From Pseudohalioglobus lutimaris (GTDB lineage: Bacteria; Pseudomonadota; Gammaproteobacteria; Pseudomonadales; Halieaceae): a stretch of DNA of 64,000 bases. Where the stretch lies: assembly GCF_002866825.1 (NCBI RefSeq), contig NZ_PKUS01000010.1, forward strand, positions 124,001 through 188,000, in the 5' to 3' direction. This document shows, piece by piece, positions 25,046-34,407 of this stretch; the first letter of the stretch is position 1; every line of letters starts with the position of its first letter. The notes under the pieces are model-generated. The model was given only the letters and a program-made list of their open reading frames with translations, made no database searches and was not told where the DNA came from. The translations under genes were made by a program, and so were the position numbers.

Positions 25046-25981
25046 CTAGGTCGGCTGTGGTGCGCCCGCAAACTCCGGCACCGCACGCTTGATCACCTCA
25101 AGGTAACTGTCGGCCAGGGCCTTATCGTGGCCTGCATAGAAGCCTCGCTCCTTCAGTAAACGGTGCAGCGCAGGCAGCCTGTGTGCCGGCACACTAGCGA
25201 GCACGTGGTGCTCCAGGTGGTAATTCACATGGTTGGGGCATAAAAACAGGCGCTCCAGCGGACTGGCAATAGTGGTGCGTGTATTCATCCGCGGGTCCGG
25301 GTCATAAAGGTCGGGCACATTGCCGTGCTCGGCGACCTGGCGGATTCGCGCAACCAGCGGATAAGCCGTGAAGTAGGCTACGACCCAAAGCAGGTAGTAA
25401 GCGCCGATACCGGCTACCAGCATGGTGAGAAAGATGATCAGGTTAACCAACAGGCCTCGCACTTCAGCGCCGCTCTTTTCTCCCTCCCTTAGCATCAAAT
25501 TGCGCCCTTTGCCGCCGAAGATACTGCGCATTAACAGAATGCCAGTCTGCCCGGTAACATCGCGCTTCACCTTGCGCAGGAAGCTGGCCCGACTCACCGG
25601 ATACGCGCGATAGTTGGGCAGGTCAGGGTCACGGTCCGTGCCCGCGTGGCGATGATGCTCGCGGTGAGACGCACCATAAGCATTGACGTCGCCCATTACA
25701 GGGTAGGCGCAAAGCCACTGGCCAACCCACTGATTGAGTCGCGGTGACTTGAACAGCGTTTTGTGTCCGGCCTCATGCATGAGCACGGCAAGACCCAGCT
25801 GGCGGCCACCGAGCAGCAGCACTGCCAACAACAGCGTCAGGGGGTTGGTCCAGCTAATCGCCATGGCGAAAACTACGAAGATGAGCAACCAGTTGCAGGC
25901 CACCATCCAGGTGCCGGCCAGATCACTGCGCTGGGTGAACGCCCGAATTTCATCCTTGCTGAGAAAGTCACTGGCTTGCAT
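25046..25981 (-). CDS. Membrane fatty acid desaturase
   Basis: A 311-residue integral membrane desaturase. The histidine boxes that hold the diiron centre are HEAGH near 70, HREHHRHAG near 107, and NYHLEHH near 250. Four hydrophobic helices flank them. Enzymes of this class put a double bond into acyl chains of lipids or CoA/ACP thioesters, or hydroxylate carotenoids. ATG 25981 with GGAGATG upstream is preferred to the GTG directly before it. The gene is divergent from a PaaX-type regulator, with about 110 bp between, suggesting local control. Confidence 0.82.
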   Translation of the reverse strand: MQASDFLSKDEIRAFTQRSDLAGTWMVACNWLLIFVVFAMAISWTNPLTLLLAVLLLGGRQLGLAVLMHEAGHKTLFKSPRLNQWVGQWLCAYPVMGDVNAYGASHREHHRHAGTDRDPDLPNYRAYPVSRASFLRKVKRDVTGQTGILLMRSIFGGKGRNLMLREGEKSGAEVRGLLVNLIIFLTMLVAGIGAYYLLWVVAYFTAYPLVARIRQVAEHGNVPDLYDPDPRMNTRTTIASPLERLFLCPNHVNYHLEHHVLASVPAHRLPALHRLLKERGFYAGHDKALADSYLEVIKRAVPEFAGAPQPT

Positions 25982-26090
25982 CACTACATCTCCGTTCGCC
26001 GATTATGGGGATACCTCGCTCACAAATAATGTAACACGAAACACATTATTGTGCATATAATTGTTATATGCTGACACTGAAGCCGGATCG

Positions 26091-26900
26091 ATGAATAGAG
26101 AAAACACAGCCCAGCCCCCTACGGCCAAGCGACTGGTCCTTTCACTGCTCAGCGCACCCGATATGCACGAGGTCAGCATTGCGCTGTTGGTGAACTGGGG
26201 AGAGCTGTTTGGCATTGATCCTGCCACACTGCGCGTCACCGTGGGGCGCCTGACTCGACAGGGTCTGCTGGCGTCCACCAGGCGCGGTGTTTACCACATT
26301 GGTCCCCGGGGCCAGCTCATCGCCGAGAAGGCACGCAGTTGGGTCGCGGTAGAGCAGCGTGTCGCGCCCTGGCGTGGCCAGTGGATACTGGTGCATGCTG
26401 GCCATCTCGGGCGCACCAACCGCACTGCCCTGCGTATGCGCGAGCGCGCCTTCCGCCTGAACGGCTTCGTTGAATACGTTGCAGGCCTGTGGCTGCGCCC
26501 CGCCAATCTTGCAGAGCCGCTTACGGGGACACGGACCAGCCTGCTCGCACTGGGCCTGGAGCCCGCGGCAGTGATGTCACTGGCCAGCGAATTACCAGGC
26601 GTGGAGGATCAGGAACTGTTTGCGCTCTGGCCTCGCGTCGACATTGAAGCGGCTTACCGCCTGCACCTTGAGGCCATGCAGCGAAGCACGGCACGCCTGC
26701 CGAAGCTGGAGCTCGCTGAGGCCGCACGGGAAACTATCGAGGTAGGCGAGGCCGTCATCCGCCAGATCAACGCCGATCCGCTGCTTCCCACACCGATGAT
26801 TAACGCTGCAGCGCGACAGACCATGATCGAACACATGCTTGAATACGATAAACTGGGCCGCGAGACCTGGCGTCGCTATATTGCCGAGTTCGCCGGATGA
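26091..26900 (+). CDS. PaaX-family transcriptional regulator
   Basis: A 269-residue regulator. The N-terminal winged helix contains [10 protein letters not shown] and [20 protein letters not shown], followed by GVYHIGPRG. The central and C-terminal parts ([28 protein letters not shown]) match PaaX, the phenylacetyl-CoA-responsive repressor family. ATG 26091 is taken as start; a TTG 30 bases upstream would also be in frame. No paa catabolic genes are present, so the effector is probably another acyl-CoA. It is divergent from the desaturase and lies 61 bp before a nitroreductase gene, either of which could be a target. Confidence 0.82.
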   Translation: MNRENTAQPPTAKRLVLSLLSAPDMHEVSIALLVNWGELFGIDPATLRVTVGRLTRQGLLASTRRGVYHIGPRGQLIAEKARSWVAVEQRVAPWRGQWILVHAGHLGRTNRTALRMRERAFRLNGFVEYVAGLWLRPANLAEPLTGTRTSLLALGLEPAAVMSLASELPGVEDQELFALWPRVDIEAAYRLHLEAMQRSTARLPKLELAEAARETIEVGEAVIRQINADPLLPTPMINAAARQTMIEHMLEYDKLGRETWRRYIAEFAG

Positions 26901-26961
26901 TGGCCTGCGGCAATCCAGTCTTCCCACGACTATACGAAAACATAATGGAACGAGTCACCCC

Positions 26962-27636
26962 ATGAAAGATTATCAACCCGTGCCACTGCCTGACTGGAAA
27001 GGCTATGACGAGGAGGAGATGCGCCTGCGCGCCGCAAACTACCTCAGCGACATCAGGCGTCGCCATTCAGTGCGCAACTTCTCCGATATACCGGTGCCTC
27101 GTGACATAATAGAAACCTGCATCCGCGCGGCGGGCACAGCGCCCAGCGGTGCCAATCACCAGCCGTGGCACTTTGTTTGTGTGTCTGACCCTACTGTCAA
27201 ACGCAAGATACGCATTGCCGCGGAACATGAGGAAGAAGCCTTCTACAGCGGCCGGGCCGGCGAGGACTGGCTGGAAAACCTCGATAAACTCGGTACCGAC
27301 CAGCACAAGCCATTTCTGGAAACGGCCCCCTGGCTGATTGCGATCTTTTTGCAACGCTCCAGTCAGGATGATGCAGGCAACAAACGCAAGAACTACTACA
27401 CGAGTGAATCAGTCGGTATCGCTACCGGTTTTTTGCTCAACGCCCTGCATTGCGCGGGACTCGCCACACTCACGCATACGCCCAACCCGATGAGGTTCCT
27501 GAACGAGGTTTTGAATCGCCCCGCGACTGAACGCGCCTATATGCTGCTGGTCGTCGGCCACCCCACAGACGACGCCACGGTTCCGGCCGCTGCTCTGCAG
27601 AAAAAGCCCCTGCCTGATATCGCCACGTTCATCTAG
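26962..27636 (+). CDS. Nitroreductase-family flavoprotein
   Basis: A 224-residue FMN protein. The family markers are [12 protein letters not shown] at the N-terminus, [17 protein letters not shown] (FMN contact) and [28 protein letters not shown]. The GANHQPW and LTHTPNP segments resemble the iodotyrosine deiodinase-like branch rather than NfsB. It should be a cytosolic NAD(P)H-dependent reductase, perhaps reductively removing a substituent from an aromatic ring, which would suit the adjacent aromatic catabolic genes. The start is ATG 26962. It ends convergently with the Lrp-type regulator, overlapping by four bases. Confidence 0.82.
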   Translation: MKDYQPVPLPDWKGYDEEEMRLRAANYLSDIRRRHSVRNFSDIPVPRDIIETCIRAAGTAPSGANHQPWHFVCVSDPTVKRKIRIAAEHEEEAFYSGRAGEDWLENLDKLGTDQHKPFLETAPWLIAIFLQRSSQDDAGNKRKNYYTSESVGIATGFLLNALHCAGLATLTHTPNPMRFLNEVLNRPATERAYMLLVVGHPTDDATVPAAALQKKPLPDIATFI

Positions 27637-28112
27637 GACACTGGCGACCCACTGCCAATTGGCAGCGCACCGCCCTCCTTGACTGCCAGCAGACTGAAGT
27701 TGGACTCAATGTTGCGTACGCCGGGGAATTTGAGAATACGCTGCATAGAGAGTTCTGAGAAATGATCCATATTGCGCGCCACCACCTTCAGTAGAAAGTC
27801 ATGTGATCCACTCATGGCGTGGCACTCCACTATATGTTCTTCCCCTTCCACTTCGGAGAGAAACTGGCGTTGCTTGCGCTCGTCCTGCTTGTCCAGGGTC
27901 ACCAGCACGAAAGCTGTGACCTGCAGACCCAGCGCCCGGCGATTCAGGCGTGCCGCATAACCATCGATGACGCCTGCCTGTTCCAGTCCGCGCACCCTGC
28001 GAAAGCACGGGGACTCTGACAGCCCTACTTTTTCCGCCAGTTCCACATTGGAGATACGTCCATCCGCCTGCAGGCGACGCAAAATATCGCATTCCGCTCG
28101 ATCGAACTTCAT
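27633..28112 (-). CDS. Lrp/AsnC-family transcriptional regulator
   Basis: A 159-residue regulator. The N-terminal helix-turn-helix reads [24 protein letters not shown] and is followed by the RAM ligand-binding domain with [21 protein letters not shown]. Lrp/AsnC proteins sense amino acids. It is divergent from the hppD operon, 138 bp apart, so it is the likely phenylalanine/tyrosine-responsive controller of that operon. A 14-base palindrome, CTGCCAATTGGCAG (27652-27665), lies in its last codons and looks incidental. Confidence 0.86.
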   Translation of the reverse strand: MKFDRAECDILRRLQADGRISNVELAEKVGLSESPCFRRVRGLEQAGVIDGYAARLNRRALGLQVTAFVLVTLDKQDERKQRQFLSEVEGEEHIVECHAMSGSHDFLLKVVARNMDHFSELSMQRILKFPGVRNIESNFSLLAVKEGGALPIGSGSPVS

Positions 28113-28250
28113 GGAATAATCCTCCTGTTTTTCCTACTAAATGGCAATATCCCATCTTATTAGCAACAAATACAGGCGTTAATAGAAGAAAAGCACCCAT
28201 TAAACAGCGTTATCGTGGATAAACCTGAATAATGATAACGGTGAATTACG

Positions 28251-29339
28251 ATGACCGACCTGTTTGACAACCCCATGGGCCTGGACGGCTTTGAATTCGT
28301 GGAATACGTGGCCCCGGAGCGCGGTGTACTGGAACCGGTATTCGAGATGATGGGGTTCAGCCATGTTGCCAGGCACCGCTCCAAGGATGTGGACCTGTGG
28401 CGCCAGGGCGATATCAATTTCATCATCAATTATCAACCTCGCTCCTGGGCCAGTTATTACGCTGAAGAACACGGGCCCTCCGCCTGTGGTATGGCCTTCC
28501 GGGTTCGGAACGCGACGCAGGCTTACCAGCGTGCCATGGATCTTGGCGCGCAGCCGATCGACATTCCCGCCGGCCCGATGGAGCTGAAACTCCCGGCAAT
28601 TCGCGGCATTGGCGGGGCCATCCTTTACCTGATCGACCGCTATGAGGACGGCGCCTCCATCTACGACATCGACTTCGAGTACCTCCCCGGCGTGGATCGG
28701 CATCCGCAAGGCTGCGGCTTCAAACTGATTGATCACCTGACCCACAATGTTTACCGCGGCCGCATGGATTACTGGGCGGGCTATTACGAAAAACTCTTCA
28801 ACTTTCGCGAGATCCGCTTCTTTGATATCAAGGGCGAGTACACCGGCTTGCGCTCCCGGGCGATGACCGCGCCAGATGGCAAGATACGCATTCCCCTGAA
28901 CGAGGAAGGACGGGCCGGAGGCGAGGGCCAGATCGAGGAGTACCTGATGCAATACAACGGTGAGGGCATTCAGCATATCGCCTTTTCCTGTGACGACCTG
29001 TTAACCTGCTGGGACCGCCTTAAACAGAACGGCGTACCCTTTATGACCGCCCCGCCCGCTGCCTATTACGAAATGCTCGATGAGCGACTGCCCGGCCATG
29101 GCGAACCGGTCCCTGAGCTCCGCGCTCGCGGCATACTGTTGGACGGCTCGACAGCGGAAGGAGACACGCGCCTCTTGCTGCAAATCTTTTCGGAAACCTT
29201 GATAGGGCCCATATTCTTCGAGTTTATTCAACGCAAGCGGGATGAGGGTTTTGGCGAAGGTAACTTTCAGGCCCTGTTTGAGTCGATGGAGCGTGACCAG
29301 CTGCGCCGTGGTTCGATCCACACTGGCGACGTCGCCTGA
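28251..29339 (+). CDS. hppD: 4-hydroxyphenylpyruvate dioxygenase
   Basis: A 362-residue iron dioxygenase that converts 4-hydroxyphenylpyruvate to homogentisate. The three iron ligands are visible: His162 in LIDHLTHNV, His242 in GIQHIAF and Glu324 in FFEFIQR. The length is normal for bacterial HPPD. It opens an operon of five genes for phenylalanine/tyrosine breakdown, with VOC, FAA hydrolase, maleylacetoacetate isomerase and aromatic hydroxylase genes following at spacings of 12 bp or less. The divergent Lrp gene probably regulates it. No homogentisate dioxygenase gene is present in the operon. Confidence 0.93.
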   Translation: MTDLFDNPMGLDGFEFVEYVAPERGVLEPVFEMMGFSHVARHRSKDVDLWRQGDINFIINYQPRSWASYYAEEHGPSACGMAFRVRNATQAYQRAMDLGAQPIDIPAGPMELKLPAIRGIGGAILYLIDRYEDGASIYDIDFEYLPGVDRHPQGCGFKLIDHLTHNVYRGRMDYWAGYYEKLFNFREIRFFDIKGEYTGLRSRAMTAPDGKIRIPLNEEGRAGGEGQIEEYLMQYNGEGIQHIAFSCDDLLTCWDRLKQNGVPFMTAPPAAYYEMLDERLPGHGEPVPELRARGILLDGSTAEGDTRLLLQIFSETLIGPIFFEFIQRKRDEGFGEGNFQALFESMERDQLRRGSIHTGDVA

Positions 29340-29351
29340 GGTCTATCCCCT

Positions 29352-29897
29352 ATGCAACTCAAACGAATTCATCACGTCGCCTACCGCTGCCGGGATGCCC
29401 GGGAAACCGTAGGTTTCTACCAACGTGTACTGGGCATGGACTTTGTCCTGGCCATTGCCGAGGACCAGGTCCCCTCCACCAAAGCCCCCGACCCATACAT
29501 GCATGTATTCCTGGATGCCGGCATGGGCAACGTCCTTGCCTTCTTCGAGCTGCCGAATTCCCCGGATATGGGGTTTGACGACAACACACCAGACTGGGTG
29601 CAGCATATTGCGTTTGAACTGGAGGACTGGGACGCCCTGCTCAGCGCCAAAGCGGCAGTAGAAGCGGAGGGCCTGGACGTGATCGGCCCCACCAACCACG
29701 GAATCTTTCAGTCGATTTATTTCCGGGACCCCAACGGGCATCGACTGGAGCTGGTGGCCAATACCTGTTCACAGGCAGAAATGAACGAGTTGCACCGTGT
29801 GGCGCCGGCCATGCTGGAAGAATGGAGCGCAACCAAAAAAGCGCCTAGGCATGCGGCCTGGTTGCACAAAAAAGAATTCAAGGGAGATGAGGAATGA
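29352..29897 (+). CDS. VOC-superfamily metalloprotein
   Basis: A 181-residue vicinal-oxygen-chelate protein with one VOC module of about 140 residues and a helical tail. Candidate metal ligands are His8 in RIHHVAYR, His85 in VQHIAFEL and Glu133 in HRLELVAN, the same 2-His-1-carboxylate pattern as glyoxalase I and type I extradiol dioxygenases. It lies 12 bp after hppD and overlaps the FAA hydrolase gene by four bases, occupying the place where homogentisate dioxygenase might be expected. Its function is unknown; isomerase, lyase or ring-cleaving activity are all possible. Confidence 0.8.
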   Translation: MQLKRIHHVAYRCRDARETVGFYQRVLGMDFVLAIAEDQVPSTKAPDPYMHVFLDAGMGNVLAFFELPNSPDMGFDDNTPDWVQHIAFELEDWDALLSAKAAVEAEGLDVIGPTNHGIFQSIYFRDPNGHRLELVANTCSQAEMNELHRVAPAMLEEWSATKKAPRHAAWLHKKEFKGDEE

Positions 29898-30895
29898 AGC
29901 TGGCAAGCCTGAAGTCCGGACGCGATGGTAAACTGGTGGTGGTATCAAGGGACCTGACCCGAGCGGTGGACGCCGGGTTTATCGCCTCCACCCTGCAGAG
30001 CGCACTGGATGACTGGGCGAAGACAGCGCCCGCTCTAGACGCCCTGTCGCAACAGTTGAATGCCGGCGAATGCGCCGGCACCTTCGACTTCGACCCAAAA
30101 GCCTGCGCTGCTCCACTGCCCCGCGCCTACCACTGGGCAGATGGCAGTGCCTATGTGACGCACGTGGAACTGGTGCGCAAGGCCAGGGGCGCAGACCTGC
30201 CCGAGTCGTTCTGGAGCGACCCCCTGGTTTACATGGGCGCTTCGGATGCCTTTATCGGTCCGCGAGATGATATACCGGTGCAAAGCGAGGACTGGGGTAT
30301 CGACTTCGAGGCTGAGGTTGTCGTTATCACCGACGACGTGCCAGCGGGAATCAGCAGCGAACAGGCCCGCGACCATATCATGCTAATCGGCCTGGTCAAC
30401 GATGTATCCCTTCGCAATCTTATCCCCGGAGAACTGGGCAAGCAGTTCGGCTTTTACCAGTCCAAGCCCTGGACCAGCTTTAGCCCGGTACTGGCGACGC
30501 CGGATGAGCTGGGTGATGCGTGGGATGGCGCCAGACTGCATCTGCCTCTGCGCGCCAGCCTGAATGGCAAGTTGATAGGTTCACCCAACGCCGGCGTGGA
30601 CATGACCTTCGACTTCCCCACGCTGATCGCGCATTGCGCCAAATCGCGGTCGCTGATGGCAGGCACCGTTATAGGCTCTGGTACAGTATCCAACGTGGGC
30701 AGCGCGGACGGCTCATGCTGTCTTGCTGAGGTGCGCTGCCTTGAAACCATTCGGGACGGAGAGCCAAAGACCCCATTCATGTCATTCGGTGACAGAGTGG
30801 AAATTGAAATGCGGGACAGCGATGGTAGCCCCCTCTTCGGTGCTATCGACCAGGTCGTCACACGCTATTACCCGCCAGGGAGCCAGGCGCAATGA
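29894..30895 (+). CDS. Fumarylacetoacetate hydrolase family protein
   Basis: A 333-residue FAH-superfamily protein. The acidic metal-site pattern DWGIDFEAEVVVI, the RNLIPGELGKQFGFYQSKPW region and the AGTVIGSGTVSN loop are all typical. It fits the last step of tyrosine catabolism, hydrolysis of fumarylacetoacetate to fumarate and acetoacetate. The form is the bacterial two-domain one with a divergent N-terminal domain, shorter than mammalian FAH. GATGAGG precedes the ATG, which overlaps the VOC stop. The maleylacetoacetate isomerase gene follows with a four-base overlap. Confidence 0.87.
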   Translation: MKLASLKSGRDGKLVVVSRDLTRAVDAGFIASTLQSALDDWAKTAPALDALSQQLNAGECAGTFDFDPKACAAPLPRAYHWADGSAYVTHVELVRKARGADLPESFWSDPLVYMGASDAFIGPRDDIPVQSEDWGIDFEAEVVVITDDVPAGISSEQARDHIMLIGLVNDVSLRNLIPGELGKQFGFYQSKPWTSFSPVLATPDELGDAWDGARLHLPLRASLNGKLIGSPNAGVDMTFDFPTLIAHCAKSRSLMAGTVIGSGTVSNVGSADGSCCLAEVRCLETIRDGEPKTPFMSFGDRVEIEMRDSDGSPLFGAIDQVVTRYYPPGSQAQ

Positions 30896-31530
30896 AACTC
30901 TTTTCCTACTTTCGGTCTTCCGCAGCCTTCAGGCTGCGCATCGCCCTGAATCTAAAGGGCCTTGCTTATGACTACGAGCCGGTAAACCTGTTGCGCAAAG
31001 AACAGAAGAGTGACGCCTACATGGCCCGCAATCCCCAGGGGCTGGTTCCTGCAATGGAGTTACCCGGTGGCGACACGCTGGGCCAGTCGGTGGCACTGTT
31101 GGAGTGGCTGGAAGAGACCCACCCGCAGCCCGCGCTGTTGCCGGCAGATGCCTTACAGCGGGCGCGCGTGCGCTCAGTGGTCAATGCGATTGTCTGCGAT
31201 ATACACCCAATCTGTAATCTGGCGGTCACCAACTACCTGCGGGACAGGCTGGAGGCGAACCAGGAGGACCTGGCCGATTGGTATACCACCTGGATGCACC
31301 GTGGTTTCCATGCCATTGAAACCACATTGTCCACAAACGACACGCTTTACAGTTTTAGCGACCAGCCGGGCATGGCCGATATCTGCCTGGTTCCTCAGGT
31401 ATACAACGCGAAGCGCTTCAACGTGCAACTGGACCCGTTTCCCCGCATCCTCAGCGTCGTGGAACGCTGCCAGCAGCTGGCGGCATTTGCTGACGCAGCA
31501 CCTGAGCGGCAACCCGACAGTACGCTCTAG
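30892..31530 (+). CDS. maiA: Maleylacetoacetate isomerase (zeta-class GST)
   Basis: A 212-residue zeta-class glutathione transferase. The N-terminal FSYFRSSAAFRLRIALN motif holds the catalytic Ser-Ser pair that binds glutathione; the NPQGLVPAMEL cis-proline loop and QSVALLEWLEE follow. The all-helical C-terminal domain includes CNLAVTNYL and the MADICLVPQVYNAKRF segment. It isomerises maleylacetoacetate to fumarylacetoacetate using glutathione. Overlap with the FAA hydrolase gene supports this pathway role. Confidence 0.9.
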   Translation: MKLFSYFRSSAAFRLRIALNLKGLAYDYEPVNLLRKEQKSDAYMARNPQGLVPAMELPGGDTLGQSVALLEWLEETHPQPALLPADALQRARVRSVVNAIVCDIHPICNLAVTNYLRDRLEANQEDLADWYTTWMHRGFHAIETTLSTNDTLYSFSDQPGMADICLVPQVYNAKRFNVQLDPFPRILSVVERCQQLAAFADAAPERQPDSTL

Positions 31531-31541
31531 GGGCGCCTGCG

Positions 31542-33299
31542 ATGGATCAGCAAACAATAATTAATAGCCTTCCGCTTCACCTTCGCCCCTTCGTCAAACA
31601 ACAACGCTACGACGACTACACGCCTCGCGACCAGGCCGTGTGGCGATTCGTAATGAAGCACCTGAGCAGGCAGCTGGCCGACTCTGCTCACCCGATTTAC
31701 AAGGAAGGCCTTGAGCGCACCGGTATCGCCCTGGATCACATACCTTCGATTGATGAAATGAACGCATGCCTGGCCCGGCTGGGCTGGCGAGCAGTCGTCG
31801 TTGACGGGTTTATCCCTCCAGCCATTTTCATGGAGTTCCAGGCGTTGAAGGTGCTGGTGATTGCTGTCGATATGCGCAGCGTCGACCAGATCTTCTACAC
31901 CCCGGCGCCGGATATTCTGCACGAGTCCGCAGGCCACGCCCCCTTTATCGTCGACATTGACTACGCCGAGTTCCTGCAACGCTTCGGCGAAATAGGCATG
32001 AAAGCCATAGCGTCGCATGCAGACCTGGAACAGTACGAGGCGATTCGCGAGCTTTCGATTCTCAAGGGGTGCCCGCAGAGCAGTCGCCAGGAGATAGAGA
32101 CTGCCGAGGAAAAACTGGCAAAGCTTTGCAACACCGAACAGGCACCTTCTGAAGCAGCATTGCTGACGCGCCTGCACTGGTGGACAGTGGAGTACGGCCT
32201 GGTAGGAGACTGCGAGGATTACCGGATTTTTGGTGCCGGCCTGCTCTCCTCTCTGGGTGAAAGCCAGCACTGCATGGATGACACAGCTGTGCGCAAGCTG
32301 CCACTTACCGTGGATGCTGTGATGTCACCCTACGATATCACCCGGGAGCAACCCCAACTTTTCGTCACCAAGAGCTGCAAGCATCTTAGCCAGGTACTGG
32401 AGGAGTTCGCAGCCTCCATGTGTTTCTACAGAGGCGGCACGGAGTCTTTGCGAACGGCGATTGCAGCACAAAGCGTGTGCTCTGCCTGTTATGACTCAGG
32501 CGTGCAGGTTAGTGGCGTGTTTACCGAGGTCCTGTGCGACGCGGTAGGTAATGCCACCTACCTGCGCACCACCGGCCCCACCCAACTGGCCTACCGCGAC
32601 CGCGAGATGCTTGGGCATGGCGTTGCCCACCACGCTGACGGCTTTGGCTCACCCATCGGCCACCTCAAGGATTTCAGTCGCTGCCTTTCGGAGTATACGA
32701 TTGATGAGCTCAAGGCTCACGCCATCGAAATTGGCCAACCCACCAAGCTCGAGTACCTTTCGGGGATCACTGTGGAGGGGACGCTGCAAGAGGTGTTTCG
32801 CCAGGACCACCGCAACCTGATACTCAGCTTCAGTGATTGTGGGGTCACGGACTTGCACGGGCGCGTCCTGTTCGCTCCGGAATGGGGTACCTACGACCTG
32901 GCCGTGGGTTCCGCTATCTGCTCGGTATACGGTGGCGTGGCAGACAAAGAGTCCTTGCAGCTCTTTAAACCGACGCCGCGCACCAGCACCCTGCGCGTTG
33001 ATGTCGATCCGTCGCTGATGGCCTGCTACTCGCTGGTGGACAGGCTGCGTCAGCAACCTGCCGGGCTTGACGCCGATGACGGCAGCATTGAAGACGCGTT
33101 GCTCGCAGCCCTTGCACAATACCCGAACGAATGGCTTTTACGTGTCGAAATGCTGGCGGTGGCGGACAGCAACTTGCAGCAAAGACTGCTAGAGGAGTTG
33201 CGCCAGCTTGGCACAGCAAATAAGGCAACGGAACAGCTGGTAGCGATGGCCCTGGGCGACTTCCCTGCGCCTCATGAAGACAGGCCCGCTTCGGCTTAA
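31542..33299 (+). CDS. Aromatic amino acid hydroxylase with long C-terminal extension (phenylalanine 4-monooxygenase-like)
   Basis: A 585-residue protein. Residues 1 to about 290 are the biopterin-dependent hydroxylase domain: PAPDILHESAGHAP gives iron ligands His127 and His132, WWTVEYGL gives Glu217, and GAGLLSSLGE follows. It should convert phenylalanine to tyrosine with tetrahydropterin and O2, feeding HPPD. The remaining roughly 295 residues are not found in the classical 260-300-residue bacterial PhhA and have no recognised catalytic motif. Similar long forms exist in some other bacteria as far as I recall. It is the last gene of the operon and overlaps the convergent LLM gene by four bases. 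Confidence 0.85.
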   Translation: MDQQTIINSLPLHLRPFVKQQRYDDYTPRDQAVWRFVMKHLSRQLADSAHPIYKEGLERTGIALDHIPSIDEMNACLARLGWRAVVVDGFIPPAIFMEFQALKVLVIAVDMRSVDQIFYTPAPDILHESAGHAPFIVDIDYAEFLQRFGEIGMKAIASHADLEQYEAIRELSILKGCPQSSRQEIETAEEKLAKLCNTEQAPSEAALLTRLHWWTVEYGLVGDCEDYRIFGAGLLSSLGESQHCMDDTAVRKLPLTVDAVMSPYDITREQPQLFVTKSCKHLSQVLEEFAASMCFYRGGTESLRTAIAAQSVCSACYDSGVQVSGVFTEVLCDAVGNATYLRTTGPTQLAYRDREMLGHGVAHHADGFGSPIGHLKDFSRCLSEYTIDELKAHAIEIGQPTKLEYLSGITVEGTLQEVFRQDHRNLILSFSDCGVTDLHGRVLFAPEWGTYDLAVGSAICSVYGGVADKESLQLFKPTPRTSTLRVDVDPSLMACYSLVDRLRQQPAGLDADDGSIEDALLAALAQYPNEWLLRVEMLAVADSNLQQRLLEELRQLGTANKATEQLVAMALGDFPAPHEDRPASA

Positions 33300-34354
33300 C
33301 GAGCCGGCTCCAGATTACCGTTGAAACCGGAAAAGCGCGTCTCTATCGCTTGAATATCATCGATCACTGCTGCCGGCAGTTGGCCAGGCGTGTCATAGGA
33401 GGCACTGTCAGATAGCGCATCGGCGAGCCCACCGAACTGCCGTTCTATCTCGCTGGCGATCTGGTCATGACGACCAATCGCGCAGAACAATTGCAGCATG
33501 TCGTCAGAGACCACAGCTGGCATGTCGCGCCATTGATTGTTCTTCGCCATGTCATTCAGCTGCTCGCCCACGTCCAGCAGATCATGCTGCTCCAGCACCG
33601 GCCAGTAGGCCCGCGTTGAACCGTAGAAAGCGATGCGCTGACGATGGAACTCCACACTGGCGGCCACCTCCTCGTCTGTCGCACCACTGACCACGAAGCC
33701 GCCGCCGCTGACCTGCAGGCTCTCCCGGCTTCGCCCCGCTCTGGACAGGCCTGTCTGCAGTTCAGGGAGCACTGTATTCTCAAAGTACTTACGGGTGCAA
33801 AAAGCATGCAGTCGCACCCCGTCTGCCACCTCACCGGCAAGCCGCAGCATGGCGGGACCGACCGCAGCCATGGTTATGGGTGGCGGCGCAAATGCCATGG
33901 GTTCGGGGGTAAAATTGGGCGTCATCAGGGTAAACTGGTAATGCTCGCCCTGAAATGCGAGGGGCTCGCCTGTTTTCCAACTTTGCCAGATCGCCCGCAG
34001 CGAACCAATATACTCTTTCAAACGCGGCACCGGTGCAGACCAGGGCACAGAGAAACGCCGCTCGTTATGGCCCTTTACCTGCGTACCGATACCTAATTCG
34101 AAACGTCCACTGCTCGCCAGCTGCAGGTCCCAGCCAATATTTGCCATCACCATGGGACTGCGTGGAAAGGCAATCGCCACTCCCGTTCCCAGTTGCAGAC
34201 CCTGGCTGTGAACTGCGGCAACGCCCAAAGGCAGGAAGGGGTCGTGACGATTTTCCTGGGTCAACACACCGTCGTACCCTGCCGCCTCTATACGCGCTAT
34301 TTCGGCGGGTATTGCACCGAGGTCGTTCTGCACCAATGTAGTGTAAATTTGCAT
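33296..34354 (-). CDS. LLM-class flavin-dependent oxidoreductase (TIGR03617-like)
   Basis: A 352-residue luciferase-like TIM-barrel enzyme. Features are IEAAGYDGVLTQENRHDPFLP, LQLGTGVAIAFPRSPMVMANI, SSGRFELGIGTQVKGHNERRF and ITMAAVGPAMLRLAGEVADG. This pattern resembles the F420-type subfamily described in actinobacteria and some marine gammaproteobacteria; whether F420 or FMN is used cannot be decided here. Substrate unknown. A GGAATTAACCT leader precedes the ATG. It is convergent with the aromatic hydroxylase and lies 53 bp downstream of the methyltransferase-like gene on the same strand. Confidence 0.8.
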   Translation of the reverse strand: MQIYTTLVQNDLGAIPAEIARIEAAGYDGVLTQENRHDPFLPLGVAAVHSQGLQLGTGVAIAFPRSPMVMANIGWDLQLASSGRFELGIGTQVKGHNERRFSVPWSAPVPRLKEYIGSLRAIWQSWKTGEPLAFQGEHYQFTLMTPNFTPEPMAFAPPPITMAAVGPAMLRLAGEVADGVRLHAFCTRKYFENTVLPELQTGLSRAGRSRESLQVSGGGFVVSGATDEEVAASVEFHRQRIAFYGSTRAYWPVLEQHDLLDVGEQLNDMAKNNQWRDMPAVVSDDMLQLFCAIGRHDQIASEIERQFGGLADALSDSASYDTPGQLPAAVIDDIQAIETRFSGFNGNLEPAR

Positions 34355-34407
34355 AGGTTAATTCCGCCAGACGCCTGACCAAATCAGGCGCCCGTAACAT
34401 GATTGGA

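Noticed and set aside
27652-27665. CTGCCAATTGGCAG palindrome as an Lrp operator
   Set aside because: It lies in the last codons of the lrp gene, far from any promoter, and is short enough to be chance.
31527-32270. 247-codon open frame antisense to the aromatic hydroxylase
   Set aside because: The sense strand encodes the conserved iron-binding motifs, so the reverse frame is incidental.
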